Positions 24,661-31,072 of a DNA stretch of 64,000 nucleotides are shown here, in pieces. The stretch comes from Sva-07 sp963728195 (GTDB lineage Bacteria; Actinomycetota; Acidimicrobiia; Acidimicrobiales; Ilumatobacteraceae): positions 1 to 64,000 of the forward strand of contig CAVSIX010000007.1 in assembly GCA_963728195.1 (NCBI GenBank). The letters are read 5' to 3'. The translations under genes were made by a program, and so were the position numbers. Position 1 is the first letter of the stretch, and every line of letters begins with the position of its first letter. The notes under the pieces are model-generated. The model did not search any database, was not told the origin of the DNA, and saw nothing but the letters and a program-made list of their open reading frames with translations.

Positions 24661-25308
24661 ATGAACCTGGACTTCGATGACCTCGTGCAGGCGGTCGAGA
24701 ATGCCGCACCAAACGCTCCGGCCCTGCAGAAACTCACCGCGGCGTCCTCGCTCAGCGCAGCATTGAGCGACCACGCCGACGCTCTTCTCGGGCACTACGT
24801 CGAGCTGTGCCGGAAGGAAGGCCACTCATGGTCCGAGATTGGCGGCGAGCTTCAAGTCTCAAAGCAGGCCGCACAGAAGCGATTCGTCGACATGCCTCTC
24901 GGCCGAGTCACTCCTCGCACCAAGAACGTGCTGGACGCCGCCCGCCAGATCGCTCAGGACCAGGGCGCTGCAGCAGTACGCCTCGACCATCTCGCCCTTG
25001 CGATCTACACCGAGCCCGAGAGCATCGGAGCCAAGATCCTCGAGAACCTCGGCATCGACAGGCCTGACCTTGACGAGGCAATCGGGAAGCGGTCGCGACG
25101 CCAAGGTGCACAACTTCACCTCGACGCCCCCGCCGACCAGGCGGTGCTCGCCTCGGCGCTGGAACTCGGTCACAACTACGTGGGCACCGAGCACATCCTG
25201 ATCGCCTGCCACCGAGATCCGAACAGCCTGATGGCTGTCGTGCTCCGTGACCTCGGCGCCACCCAGTCCGCGATTCGACAGCGTGTTGACGAAGCCCTCA
25301 AACGGTGA
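24661..25308 (+). CDS. Clp N-terminal (Clp-R) domain protein with HTH
   Basis: 215 residues. An N-terminal helix-turn-helix-like region, HSWSEIGGELQVSKQAAQKRFV (about 54-75), resembles sigma-like/winged HTH segments. The C-terminal part (about 85-214) contains the two Clp-N repeats known from ClpC/ClpA: TPRTKNVLDAARQIAQ...VRLDHLALAIYTEP and ALELGHNYVGTEHILIACHRDP. No AAA+ module follows. Such stand-alone Clp-N/HTH proteins are thought to be regulators or ClpC adaptors. ATG 24661 directly abuts an operator and is predicted leaderless. Probably the island's own repressor or a proteolysis-linked regulator (inference). Confidence 0.8.
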   Translation: MNLDFDDLVQAVENAAPNAPALQKLTAASSLSAALSDHADALLGHYVELCRKEGHSWSEIGGELQVSKQAAQKRFVDMPLGRVTPRTKNVLDAARQIAQDQGAAAVRLDHLALAIYTEPESIGAKILENLGIDRPDLDEAIGKRSRRQGAQLHLDAPADQAVLASALELGHNYVGTEHILIACHRDPNSLMAVVLRDLGATQSAIRQRVDEALKR

Positions 25309-25342
25309 GATGACCGCTCGAAAATCGCGACCCCAGCCAGGC

Positions 25343-25666
25343 TCAGTACACGATGTCCAGTGCGTAGCGCAGCGCCTGGTCCAGGCGGGCTCGGGTGACC
25401 TCATCGAGGTGGCCAACGGGTTCCTCATCAAAGTCGTCGAGCGGGATGGTGATGACGTTGTCGCAGCTGATGACACACGCCTCGGGGAGACCGTGCTCGG
25501 GGCCGAGCTCGACTTCTGATCGGATACCCCGGATGGTGCGGGTGATCGGTGCACAGGTGATGGCCGTGAGCACCTCGATCGCGGCGTCTCGGGTCAGCAC
25601 GCAGACCGGGCGACGACCAGCGGGCGGCCCGAGATCGGCCCAGTAGATGTCGTTGCGAGCTACCAC
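25343..25666 (-). CDS. mazF: MazF/PemK-family mRNA interferase toxin
   Basis: 107 residues of the CcdB/PemK fold: NDIYWADLGPPAGRRPVCVLTRD at the N-terminus has the conserved G-x-RPV strand, and the Thr/Arg pair in ITCAPITRTIRG marks the active-site region. These toxins cut mRNA at short motifs. It starts at 25666 inside the end of the antitoxin gene (7-base overlap), the normal mazEF order. One of two TA pairs on the element, which may stabilise it. Confidence 0.87.
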   Translation of the reverse strand: MVARNDIYWADLGPPAGRRPVCVLTRDAAIEVLTAITCAPITRTIRGIRSEVELGPEHGLPEACVISCDNVITIPLDDFDEEPVGHLDEVTRARLDQALRYALDIVY

Positions 25667-25905
25667 GCCGGGGTGGTCTCGGCAGCGAGTCGTCTGGCCG
25701 ACTGAACGAGCGACGGATCGGCTGGCACCCGGCGGTACGCCGCTCGGAGTTCGCTGTCCGCTGCTGCGAGCCGTTCGGCGTCGAGCACCGCTTGGGCGCC
25801 GCGGCGCATCAGCTCAGAACGGTTGGTGCCGAGATCGGCGGCCAGTGCGTCGAGTTGTTCGACGAGGTCGTCGTCGAGTTGCACGAGCACTTCACGTCGA
25901 GCCAT
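25660..25905 (-). CDS. Ribbon-helix-helix antitoxin, MazE-like
   Basis: 81 residues. The N-terminal REVLVQLDDDLVEQLDALAADLGTNRSELMRRG is a classical ribbon-helix-helix DNA-binding domain. The helical C-terminus (SELRAAYRRVPADPSLVQSARRLAAETTPAW) would wrap the MazF toxin. ATG 25905 lies 5 bases from a palindrome (25910-25927) that should be its operator, giving the usual TA autorepression. Confidence 0.85.
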   Translation of the reverse strand: MARREVLVQLDDDLVEQLDALAADLGTNRSELMRRGAQAVLDAERLAAADSELRAAYRRVPADPSLVQSARRLAAETTPAW

Positions 25906-25909
25906 GACT

Positions 25910-25927
25910 CATATGGTATCCCATATG
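25910..25927 (-). promoter_or_regulatory. Probable operator of the mazEF-like pair
   Basis: Inverted repeat CATATGG-TATC-CCATATG, perfect 7-bp arms around a 4-base centre, just upstream of the antitoxin start. Size and symmetry fit a ribbon-helix-helix operator. It is AT-rich within GC-rich DNA and may also hold the -10 element. Confidence 0.6.
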
Positions 25928-26187
25928 GTGAGCGCTCGGACGCGCGCCGTCGAATGGCAAGGGCAGTCTGCGAGAACGGCACGTATCGCTCGGCACTAGA
26001 CCAGCCGAGGGCCGAGCGAGAATCCCGTCGCGAAACGCGCTCGCTCGCGCCGCATCGCCGGCGAAGTGTTGGACCTCTTGGCCCGATCGCCCCACTGCAT
26101 AATCACTGTGGTTCCAGCCAGCAGCTCCCTCACAGAGTATTGCCCGGTTGGTGGACGGTTCCGTTACGTTTCGTTACCATCGGCTCC

Positions 26188-26646
26188 GTGACCGTTGTCG
26201 GGAAGGGCGGCCGTCCACGGAAGTGGCGTTCAGACACTGATCGTGTGCGTGCGTACCGAGCGCGACAGCGAGGAGCGGAGGAACCGCCCACCGTCGACGA
26301 GGCGCTCGACGGTGGCGACGATGCAGCACTTGCGTGGAACCGTGTGCGTGAACTGGGGTGCGCCCTTGAGGACCTACGGCGGGAGACGAAGCTCTCGAAG
26401 GCATCGGCACGCGAAGCGCGGAAGGCGCTGGATCACGAGCGAGTCCGATTCGGATGGATCAACGAGGAGAACATTCGGCTCCGCTCCGCAATCGAGGCAC
26501 TCCGGGCCGAGCGGGACGCGCTCGAAGCGGAGCGCGCCAACCTGCTCGAGACTGCGAAGGGTCCGTCCACGCCGGCCGTACGGACCAATGCTCCGAACCG
26601 CGAGCAACGCCGGCAGGCGGAACGTCGCCGGCGGCGCTCGACGTGA
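26188..26646 (+). CDS. Basic coiled-coil protein with GRPRKW N-terminus, unknown function
   Basis: 152 residues from GTG 26188 (VTVVGKGGRPRKWRSDTDRVRAYRARQRG). The N-terminus is AT-hook-like and strongly basic. The rest (about 50-135) is a heptad-rich coiled coil (LEDLRRETKLSKASAREARKALDHERVRF..., IRLRSAIEALRAERDALEAERANLLE), and the end is basic again. This looks like a DNA-binding accessory protein of an integrative element. A -35 TGGACG (26152-26157), 17 bases and -10 TACCAT (26175-26180) place transcription at or one base before the GTG, so a leaderless start is likely. The frame runs upstream to 25792 but without credible coding character. Confidence 0.6.
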   Translation: MTVVGKGGRPRKWRSDTDRVRAYRARQRGAEEPPTVDEALDGGDDAALAWNRVRELGCALEDLRRETKLSKASAREARKALDHERVRFGWINEENIRLRSAIEALRAERDALEAERANLLETAKGPSTPAVRTNAPNREQRRQAERRRRRST

Positions 26647-26721
26647 GTCGAGCCACACACTCGACCACACACATCTGGCCATGTGAGTGACGAATTCGAG
26701 GTGGGAGTGATCGGGCCACTC

Positions 26722-26779
26722 GGTGGTAGCTGTCGAGTGAGTCATCTCGGCCCTTGGTGGTAGTGGTCGAGTGAGTCAT
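26722..26779. repeat. Two 24-bp direct repeats upstream of xis
   Basis: GGTGGTAG..GTCGAGTGAGTCAT occurs at 26722-26745 and 26756-26779, differing at about three central bases and spaced 34 bp start to start. The GTCGAGTGAG core recurs in related form nearby. Spacing of about three helical turns suits cooperative protein binding, for example by the excisionase or integrase. Confidence 0.55.
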
Positions 26780-26797
26780 GTTGCGGACAGTACGGAC

Positions 26798-27026
26798 ATG
26801 AGCAACTCCAACGAATACACCCACCGATCCACCTACAACGTCGAGGAAGTCGCCCGCATCCTCGGCATCTCGCGAACCACCGCGTACGAATGTGTGAGAC
26901 GCGTGCGACATCCAGGCCTGTCGCTTCGGGCGACGCGTCGTCGTACCGACGATCGTCGTCGACCGGCTGCTGCACTCGACCGATGACCTCAGGCCAGACG
27001 ACGGGATGCCGGGGCGAGAAAGCTAG
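26798..27026 (+). pseudogene. Excisionase-like MerR/Xis HTH gene, frameshifted
   Basis: From ATG 26798 the frame encodes MSNSNEYTHRSTYNVEEVARILGISRTTAYECVRR, a standard excisionase-type winged HTH. The expected continuation (GDIQACRFGRRVVVPTIVVDRLL...) is present but in a frame shifted by one base, ending at TAG 27024-27026. Removing one T in the CGCGTGCGAC stretch near 26903 would restore R-R-G-D-I. In the unshifted frame the protein ends at 26986 with an Arg-rich nonsense tail. Either a true mutation that locks the island in place, a sequence error, or less likely programmed frameshifting. Confidence 0.7.
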
Positions 27027-27035
27027 CCCGCCCTC

Positions 27036-28169
27036 CTACGCACCATCTCGCAGAACGCCACCCATGATGTCGGCCGCCGCACGGTCCGTCTGCTCGACGA
27101 AGTGCGCGTACACGTTGAGCGTCGTTGCCGCATTGCGATGTCCGAGGCGACCGGCCACGGTGCGCACGTCGACACCGGCACTCAGCAACTGGGTGGCGAC
27201 GAAATGACGGAGGTCATGCAGGCGAATGTCGGGCACACCCTCCTTCTCACAAAGGCGCTTGAACGACCGCGACACCGAGTCGGGGAACCACGGCTGACTC
27301 CCATCGGCGGTGTTGCTGAAGACGAAGGCGTTGGCGGCCGCCTCGACGTGGCAGATCTCGGCGCGATCGATCATCCGCTTCCGGTGATCAGCGACGGCCG
27401 ACATCGTCCGCGAGTCGAGCGACACGCGGCGAACAGAATGAGTCTTCGTTCCCTTCTCGACGAGACCATGCGGGCCAACAACGATTCCCCGCTCGATCGA
27501 AACAGTCGCGCGGTCCAGATCATTGTCCGTCCATCGAAGAGCAATCAACTCTGACCGGCGGGCACCGGTGGCGGCGGCAAGCATCAAGTACGAGGCCAGA
27601 TCCGGCGAGTCCACCTCAGCTCGTCGCAGCACTCGTCCGAGTGCCTCGGGCGAAGGCGGTTTGATGTCCGACGGCGGCACGCGCGGCGGCGTGGTTGCCG
27701 TCGCAGGGTTGATCCCGATCCAGCCCCACTTGACTCCCTGGTTGAGCGCACGGCGCAGAATGCCGTGGATGCGTTTCACCGTCCCGGGCGCCAACGGGCG
27801 ACCGCCGGACCCGCCCGAAGTGAGCAGTCGACGATAGAACGCACCGAGATCGGCGGGCTTGAGTTTGGCCAATCGCCTCGAACCGAGCGACGGCAACAGC
27901 GAGCGGTCGATGTAGCCCCGTGTCTCCTTGACCGTTTTCGGCGAGAAGTCAGGCGCGGCGAACTCGAACCAGGCCTCGAGCAACTCCCCGACCGTCGCCG
28001 TCGTTCGAACCGTGAGGCCGCGCTCGGCCTCGGTGACCATCTCAGCGAGCGCCGTTTGCGCCTTCCGCTTGCCGCCACGCACCGTCCGCGTGGCGTACCG
28101 CTTCCTGCCGGTGAGCGGATCGCGGCCGAGGAAGACCCTCAGCTCCCACGACGCCCCCCGCTGCCGCAT
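27036..28169 (-). CDS. int: Phage-type tyrosine recombinase (integrase)
   Basis: 377 residues. An N-terminal arm-type DNA-binding region (about 1-50), SAM-like core-binding domain (about 60-150, TVGELLEAWFEFAAPDFSPKTV) and catalytic domain (about 170-370). Catalytic residues: Arg in ATGARRSELIALRW, His-x-x-Arg in LHDLRHFVATQLL, His in GRLGHRNAATTLN, Tyr in NVYAHF. It should integrate and excise the element at the tRNA-Glu site next door: its start lies 70 bases from the right repeat. Three decayed fragments of related genes lie outside the left repeat. Confidence 0.92.
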   Translation of the reverse strand: MRQRGASWELRVFLGRDPLTGRKRYATRTVRGGKRKAQTALAEMVTEAERGLTVRTTATVGELLEAWFEFAAPDFSPKTVKETRGYIDRSLLPSLGSRRLAKLKPADLGAFYRRLLTSGGSGGRPLAPGTVKRIHGILRRALNQGVKWGWIGINPATATTPPRVPPSDIKPPSPEALGRVLRRAEVDSPDLASYLMLAAATGARRSELIALRWTDNDLDRATVSIERGIVVGPHGLVEKGTKTHSVRRVSLDSRTMSAVADHRKRMIDRAEICHVEAAANAFVFSNTADGSQPWFPDSVSRSFKRLCEKEGVPDIRLHDLRHFVATQLLSAGVDVRTVAGRLGHRNAATTLNVYAHFVEQTDRAAADIMGGVLRDGA

Positions 28170-28238
28170 GAAACCCTTTATCCGAATCTCCTTCCAGAGA
28201 GATTGGCATCAGAGTGGCAACGAGTCCAGAAAACCAGC

Positions 28239-28262
28239 AGAGCCACTCCGAAGAGTGGCTCT
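28239..28262 (-). terminator. tRNA-Glu terminator hairpin
   Basis: On the transcribed (minus) strand: 10-bp perfect stem AGAGCCACTC / GAGTGGCTCT closed by a TTCG tetraloop, 15 bases after the CCA, followed by GCTGGTTTTC. The short T-run is weak but the hairpin is very stable. The identical hairpin at 22248-22271 was copied with the att site. Confidence 0.75.
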
Positions 28263-28323
28263 GACCTGGTACTTCCTTGGCAGCCCGTACGGGATTCGAA
28301 CCCGTGCCGCCACCTTGAGAGGG
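28239..28323. repeat. Right attachment repeat (attR/attB-like), 85 bp within tRNA-Glu and its terminator
   Basis: Perfect copy of 22248-22332. It begins at the terminator hairpin and ends in the anticodon loop of tRNA-Glu (28323). The integrase gene starts 70 bases to its left, so the intact tRNA sits at the integrase end. Confidence 0.85.
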
Positions 28324-28353
28324 TGGTGTCCTAGGCCACTAGACGAACGGGCC
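28278..28353 (-). tRNA. tRNA-Glu (CTC)
   Basis: Folds as a full cloverleaf: acceptor GGCCCGT/ACGGGCT with a G1-U72 wobble, D arm with GTGG, anticodon stem CCACC/GGTGG with loop CTCTCAA (anticodon CTC), T arm ACGGG-TTCGAAT-CCCGT, discriminator G73 and encoded CCA (28280-28278). Serves as the integration site of the element to its left and remains intact after integration. Confidence 0.95.
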
Positions 28354-28478
28354 AAGTAGCGATCGGCAACGATATCAGCCGTGCAGACGATCCCACCCCT
28401 GCGCGGTTCGTCGGCGCAGATGCCATGAAAAGCGACGACGCCGGCCATGCGATCCTGCGGGCCGGCGGTCGGTCTGAG

Positions 28479-28550
28479 CTGGGGTGCAGGGACTCGAACC
28501 CCGAATGACAGTACCAGAAACTGCTGTGTTACCAATTACACCACACCCCA
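28479..28550 (-). tRNA. tRNA-Gln (CTG)
   Basis: Cloverleaf with acceptor TGGGGTG/CACCCCA, D loop AATTGGTAA, anticodon loop TTCTGGT (anticodon CTG), T arm CGGGG-TTCGAGT-CCCTG and discriminator G73; CCA is not encoded. The U1-A72 pair is a known identity element recognised by the GatCAB amidotransferase in bacteria that lack GlnRS. That fits the nearby gltX charging both tRNAs. Confidence 0.93.
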
Positions 28551-28606
28551 TGGTGTGACGGTCGACGACGGGTCGCCGACCGGTGCGGGACGGGATTGTA
28601 TCGGCC

Positions 28607-29443
28607 TCAGTCGGTGAGGCCACTCAGCCGTTCGAACCCGATGATCCGGCCGATCGCAACGCCGGCCGCTTCGGCGAACTCCCGACGCAGCTCGGCCGTG
28701 CCGGCGACGACGGAGTCGGGCGCTGGAGAGGCATACGCCTCGAAGCCGACCTCCTGTGCGGTCAGCCGCGTGCGAAGCGCGTGGTAGGGGTCGGTCACCA
28801 CGAGCACGGTCGAGACCGAGCCGTCGACGAGAGAGCGCGCGCGTTCGAGCGACTCGTAGGTGGTCGAACCGGCGTCTTCCTGCACGATCGCCGCGGCCGG
28901 GACGCCGCGGTCGACGAGATAGCCGGCAGACGCTGACGCCTCGGTGAACCGGTCGCCTTCGCGTTTGCCGCCGGTCACGACGACCAGCGGTGCACGGCCG
29001 TCGTTCCACAGTTCGACGGCGTGGTCGAGGCGAGCAGCGAGCTGCGGCGAGGGCCGACCGTCGTACTGCGCTGCGCCCAGGACGACGATGGCGTCGACGG
29101 CGCGAGCCTGATCGGCGCGCCCCGTCGACCACACCTGCCAGAACGACACGGCGTAATACGCAATGCCCGCCAGCACGACGACGGCGACGCCCTGCACGAT
29201 CCGGCGGGTGACGGATCGGGGCGGTCGCTGGATCGGTTGCACGGGCGTGGGGTCCGACGAGTTTCCGGCACCGGCCGGGAGACCGATCGACGGCTGATGG
29301 CCCGAGGTCGCCGGAATCTCCCCGGTCCTGGCGTAACGCTCGCCGACCGGCCGGTGGCGGTCGAGCGCCTCGATCACGTCGCGATCGCGCGCCACCTCCT
29401 CGTCGGTAGGGAGGCGGAACTCGCGATCGGCCACTGCGCTCAC
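28607..29443 (-). CDS. YdcF/ElyC-family (DUF218) membrane protein
   Basis: 278 residues. N-terminal cytoplasmic tail (about 1-75, Pro-rich), one membrane helix (IVQGVAVVVLAGIAYYAVSFW, about 80-100), then a DUF218 domain: DAIVVLGAAQYDGRPS, VVVTGGKREGDRFTEA, EDAGSTTYESLERAR and VLVVTDPYHALRTRL. These are the usual DUF218 blocks; ElyC/SanA relatives act in envelope integrity, probably on lipid-linked precursors. GTG 29443 overlaps the gltX stop in a GTGA, so it is translated with gltX. Confidence 0.85.
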   Translation of the reverse strand: MSAVADREFRLPTDEEVARDRDVIEALDRHRPVGERYARTGEIPATSGHQPSIGLPAGAGNSSDPTPVQPIQRPPRSVTRRIVQGVAVVVLAGIAYYAVSFWQVWSTGRADQARAVDAIVVLGAAQYDGRPSPQLAARLDHAVELWNDGRAPLVVVTGGKREGDRFTEASASAGYLVDRGVPAAAIVQEDAGSTTYESLERARSLVDGSVSTVLVVTDPYHALRTRLTAQEVGFEAYASPAPDSVVAGTAELRREFAEAAGVAIGRIIGFERLSGLTD

Positions 29444-30876
29444 CCGCCTGTGGAACCGTCGCCGCCAGCGCTCGCTACCAGATCTGCGGCTGCCGACAGA
29501 CGCCGCAGCGTCTCGTCGCGGCCCAGCACCTCCATCGACTCGAACAGCGGCGGGCCGACCGAACGACCGGTGACCGCTACCCGCACGGGCGCTTGCGCCT
29601 TGCCGAGCTTGATCGCGTACCGCTCCATCACCGTTTCGAGCGACGACTTCAGTTCGTCGGCGGTCCACGCCGTCTCTCGGTAGGCAGCGATCACGTCGGC
29701 CAACAACGGCGCAGCCCAGTCGGGAGCGACTGCCTTGCGCCAGTCATCTGCGTCGTAGTCGACCGAGGCTCCGTCGGGCCAGAACAGGAAGTCGATCTTG
29801 TCGGGCACCTCGCGAAGCGTGCTCAGGCGTTGCTGGATGTGCGGTGCGATTGCAGCGAAGCGGTCGCGGTCCCAGGCGTCCGGCAGCTCCCGACCGGCCC
29901 GCTCGACGAACTCGGCGAGCGGCATCCGCCGGATGTAATCACCGTTGAAGGCGGCCAGCTTCTTGACGTCGAAGAAGGCGGGAGAGTGAGTGACGTCCTC
30001 CAGCCGGAACGCCTCCTCGATCTGCGGCCACGACACGATTTCGCTGCCCGCTGCCTCCGCACCCGGCGGCGTCCAGCCGAGCGTCATCAGGTAGTTGACC
30101 ATGGCGTCCGCGAGGTAGCCGTCGTCGCGGTACTGCTCGAGGGACACCTTGTCACGACGCTTCGACAGTTTCTTCCTCTGCTCGTTGACGAGCACGGGCA
30201 CGTGCCCCCATCGCGGCGGCTCGTGGCCGAGCGCCCGCCACAGCATCTGCTGCTTGGGCGTGTTGGGGAGATGCTCCTCTGCGCGCACCACGTCGGTGAT
30301 CGCCATCTCGATGTCGTCGACGACGTTCGCAAGGAGGAACACCGGGGTGCCGTTGCCGCGCACCAGCACGAAGTCCTCGATCGTGGCGTTGTCGAAGGTG
30401 ACCTCTCCGCGCACCAGATCGTGCACGACCGTGGTCCCGTCGGGCACGCGGAAACGCAGGACACGGCCGGGCCCCGGCCCGAGGCCGCGATCACGGGAGT
30501 ACCCGTCGTAGCCGGAGATGCCCAGCTCCTTCGCGCGGTGCTGGATCTGCTCGGCCGTGAGGTCGCAGTAGTAGGCGTGGCCGTCGTCCACGAGCCGATC
30601 TGCGGCGGCGAGATGGGCGTCGGCGAACTCGCTCTGGAAATGCGGACCCTCGAAGTGGGGGTCGTCGGAGGAGATCCCGATCCATGCGAGCGCATCGATG
30701 ATCCCCTGGGTCCACTCCGGTCGGTTCCTGGCCTCGTCGGTGTCCTCGATCCGCAACACGAAGGTGCCGCCGAGGCGCCGGGCGAGCGCCCAGTTCTGCA
30801 GTGCGGTACGCGCACCGCCGACATGGAAGGAACCGGTCGGCGACGGTGCGAAGCGGAATCGGGGCCCAGAAGTCAT
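29440..30876 (-). CDS. gltX: Glutamate--tRNA ligase
   Basis: 478-residue class I aminoacyl-tRNA synthetase. It begins MTSGPRFRFAPSPTGSFHVGGARTAL with the HIGH-equivalent HVGG, has the KMSKS-equivalent KKLSKRRD near 245, and RIEDTDEAR in the active site. The C-terminal anticodon-binding helical domain is complete. The frame opens further upstream but ATG 30876 gives the conserved N-terminus. Same strand as, and upstream of, YdcF, tRNA-Gln and tRNA-Glu. As a probably non-discriminating GluRS it would supply Glu-tRNA-Gln for amidation. Confidence 0.95.
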   Translation of the reverse strand: MTSGPRFRFAPSPTGSFHVGGARTALQNWALARRLGGTFVLRIEDTDEARNRPEWTQGIIDALAWIGISSDDPHFEGPHFQSEFADAHLAAADRLVDDGHAYYCDLTAEQIQHRAKELGISGYDGYSRDRGLGPGPGRVLRFRVPDGTTVVHDLVRGEVTFDNATIEDFVLVRGNGTPVFLLANVVDDIEMAITDVVRAEEHLPNTPKQQMLWRALGHEPPRWGHVPVLVNEQRKKLSKRRDKVSLEQYRDDGYLADAMVNYLMTLGWTPPGAEAAGSEIVSWPQIEEAFRLEDVTHSPAFFDVKKLAAFNGDYIRRMPLAEFVERAGRELPDAWDRDRFAAIAPHIQQRLSTLREVPDKIDFLFWPDGASVDYDADDWRKAVAPDWAAPLLADVIAAYRETAWTADELKSSLETVMERYAIKLGKAQAPVRVAVTGRSVGPPLFESMEVLGRDETLRRLSAAADLVASAGGDGSTGG

Positions 30877-31072
30877 GACGGGGTCGACGCTATCCGTCAC
30901 CGGATGCGCCCGAACGGAGCACGACGACAAGTCACGCCCAAGTCTGCGACAAGACCGCCGCAAGCCGCCGACAAGACAACGGCAAGCAAGACGACCCCAA
31001 GAAGGCGAACCTCGACGTGAGGACACTCGCTGCGTCGGCACCGAACCAACGGCGTCGACGACTACTCGACGA

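Larger units (their letters stand above)
22333..28238. mobile_element. Small integrative element (5.9 kb) in tRNA-Glu
   Basis: Bounded by perfect 85-bp direct repeats, one of which is inside an intact tRNA-Glu gene. The tyrosine integrase lies at the tRNA-proximal end and an excisionase-like gene precedes it. Cargo: vapBC-like pair, GNAT protein, broken membrane-protein gene, Clp-N/HTH protein, mazEF-like pair, coiled-coil basic protein. No replication, conjugation or phage structural genes were seen, so it is either mobilised in trans or a reduced remnant. The integrase may still be active, but the excisionase frame is broken. Confidence 0.8.
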
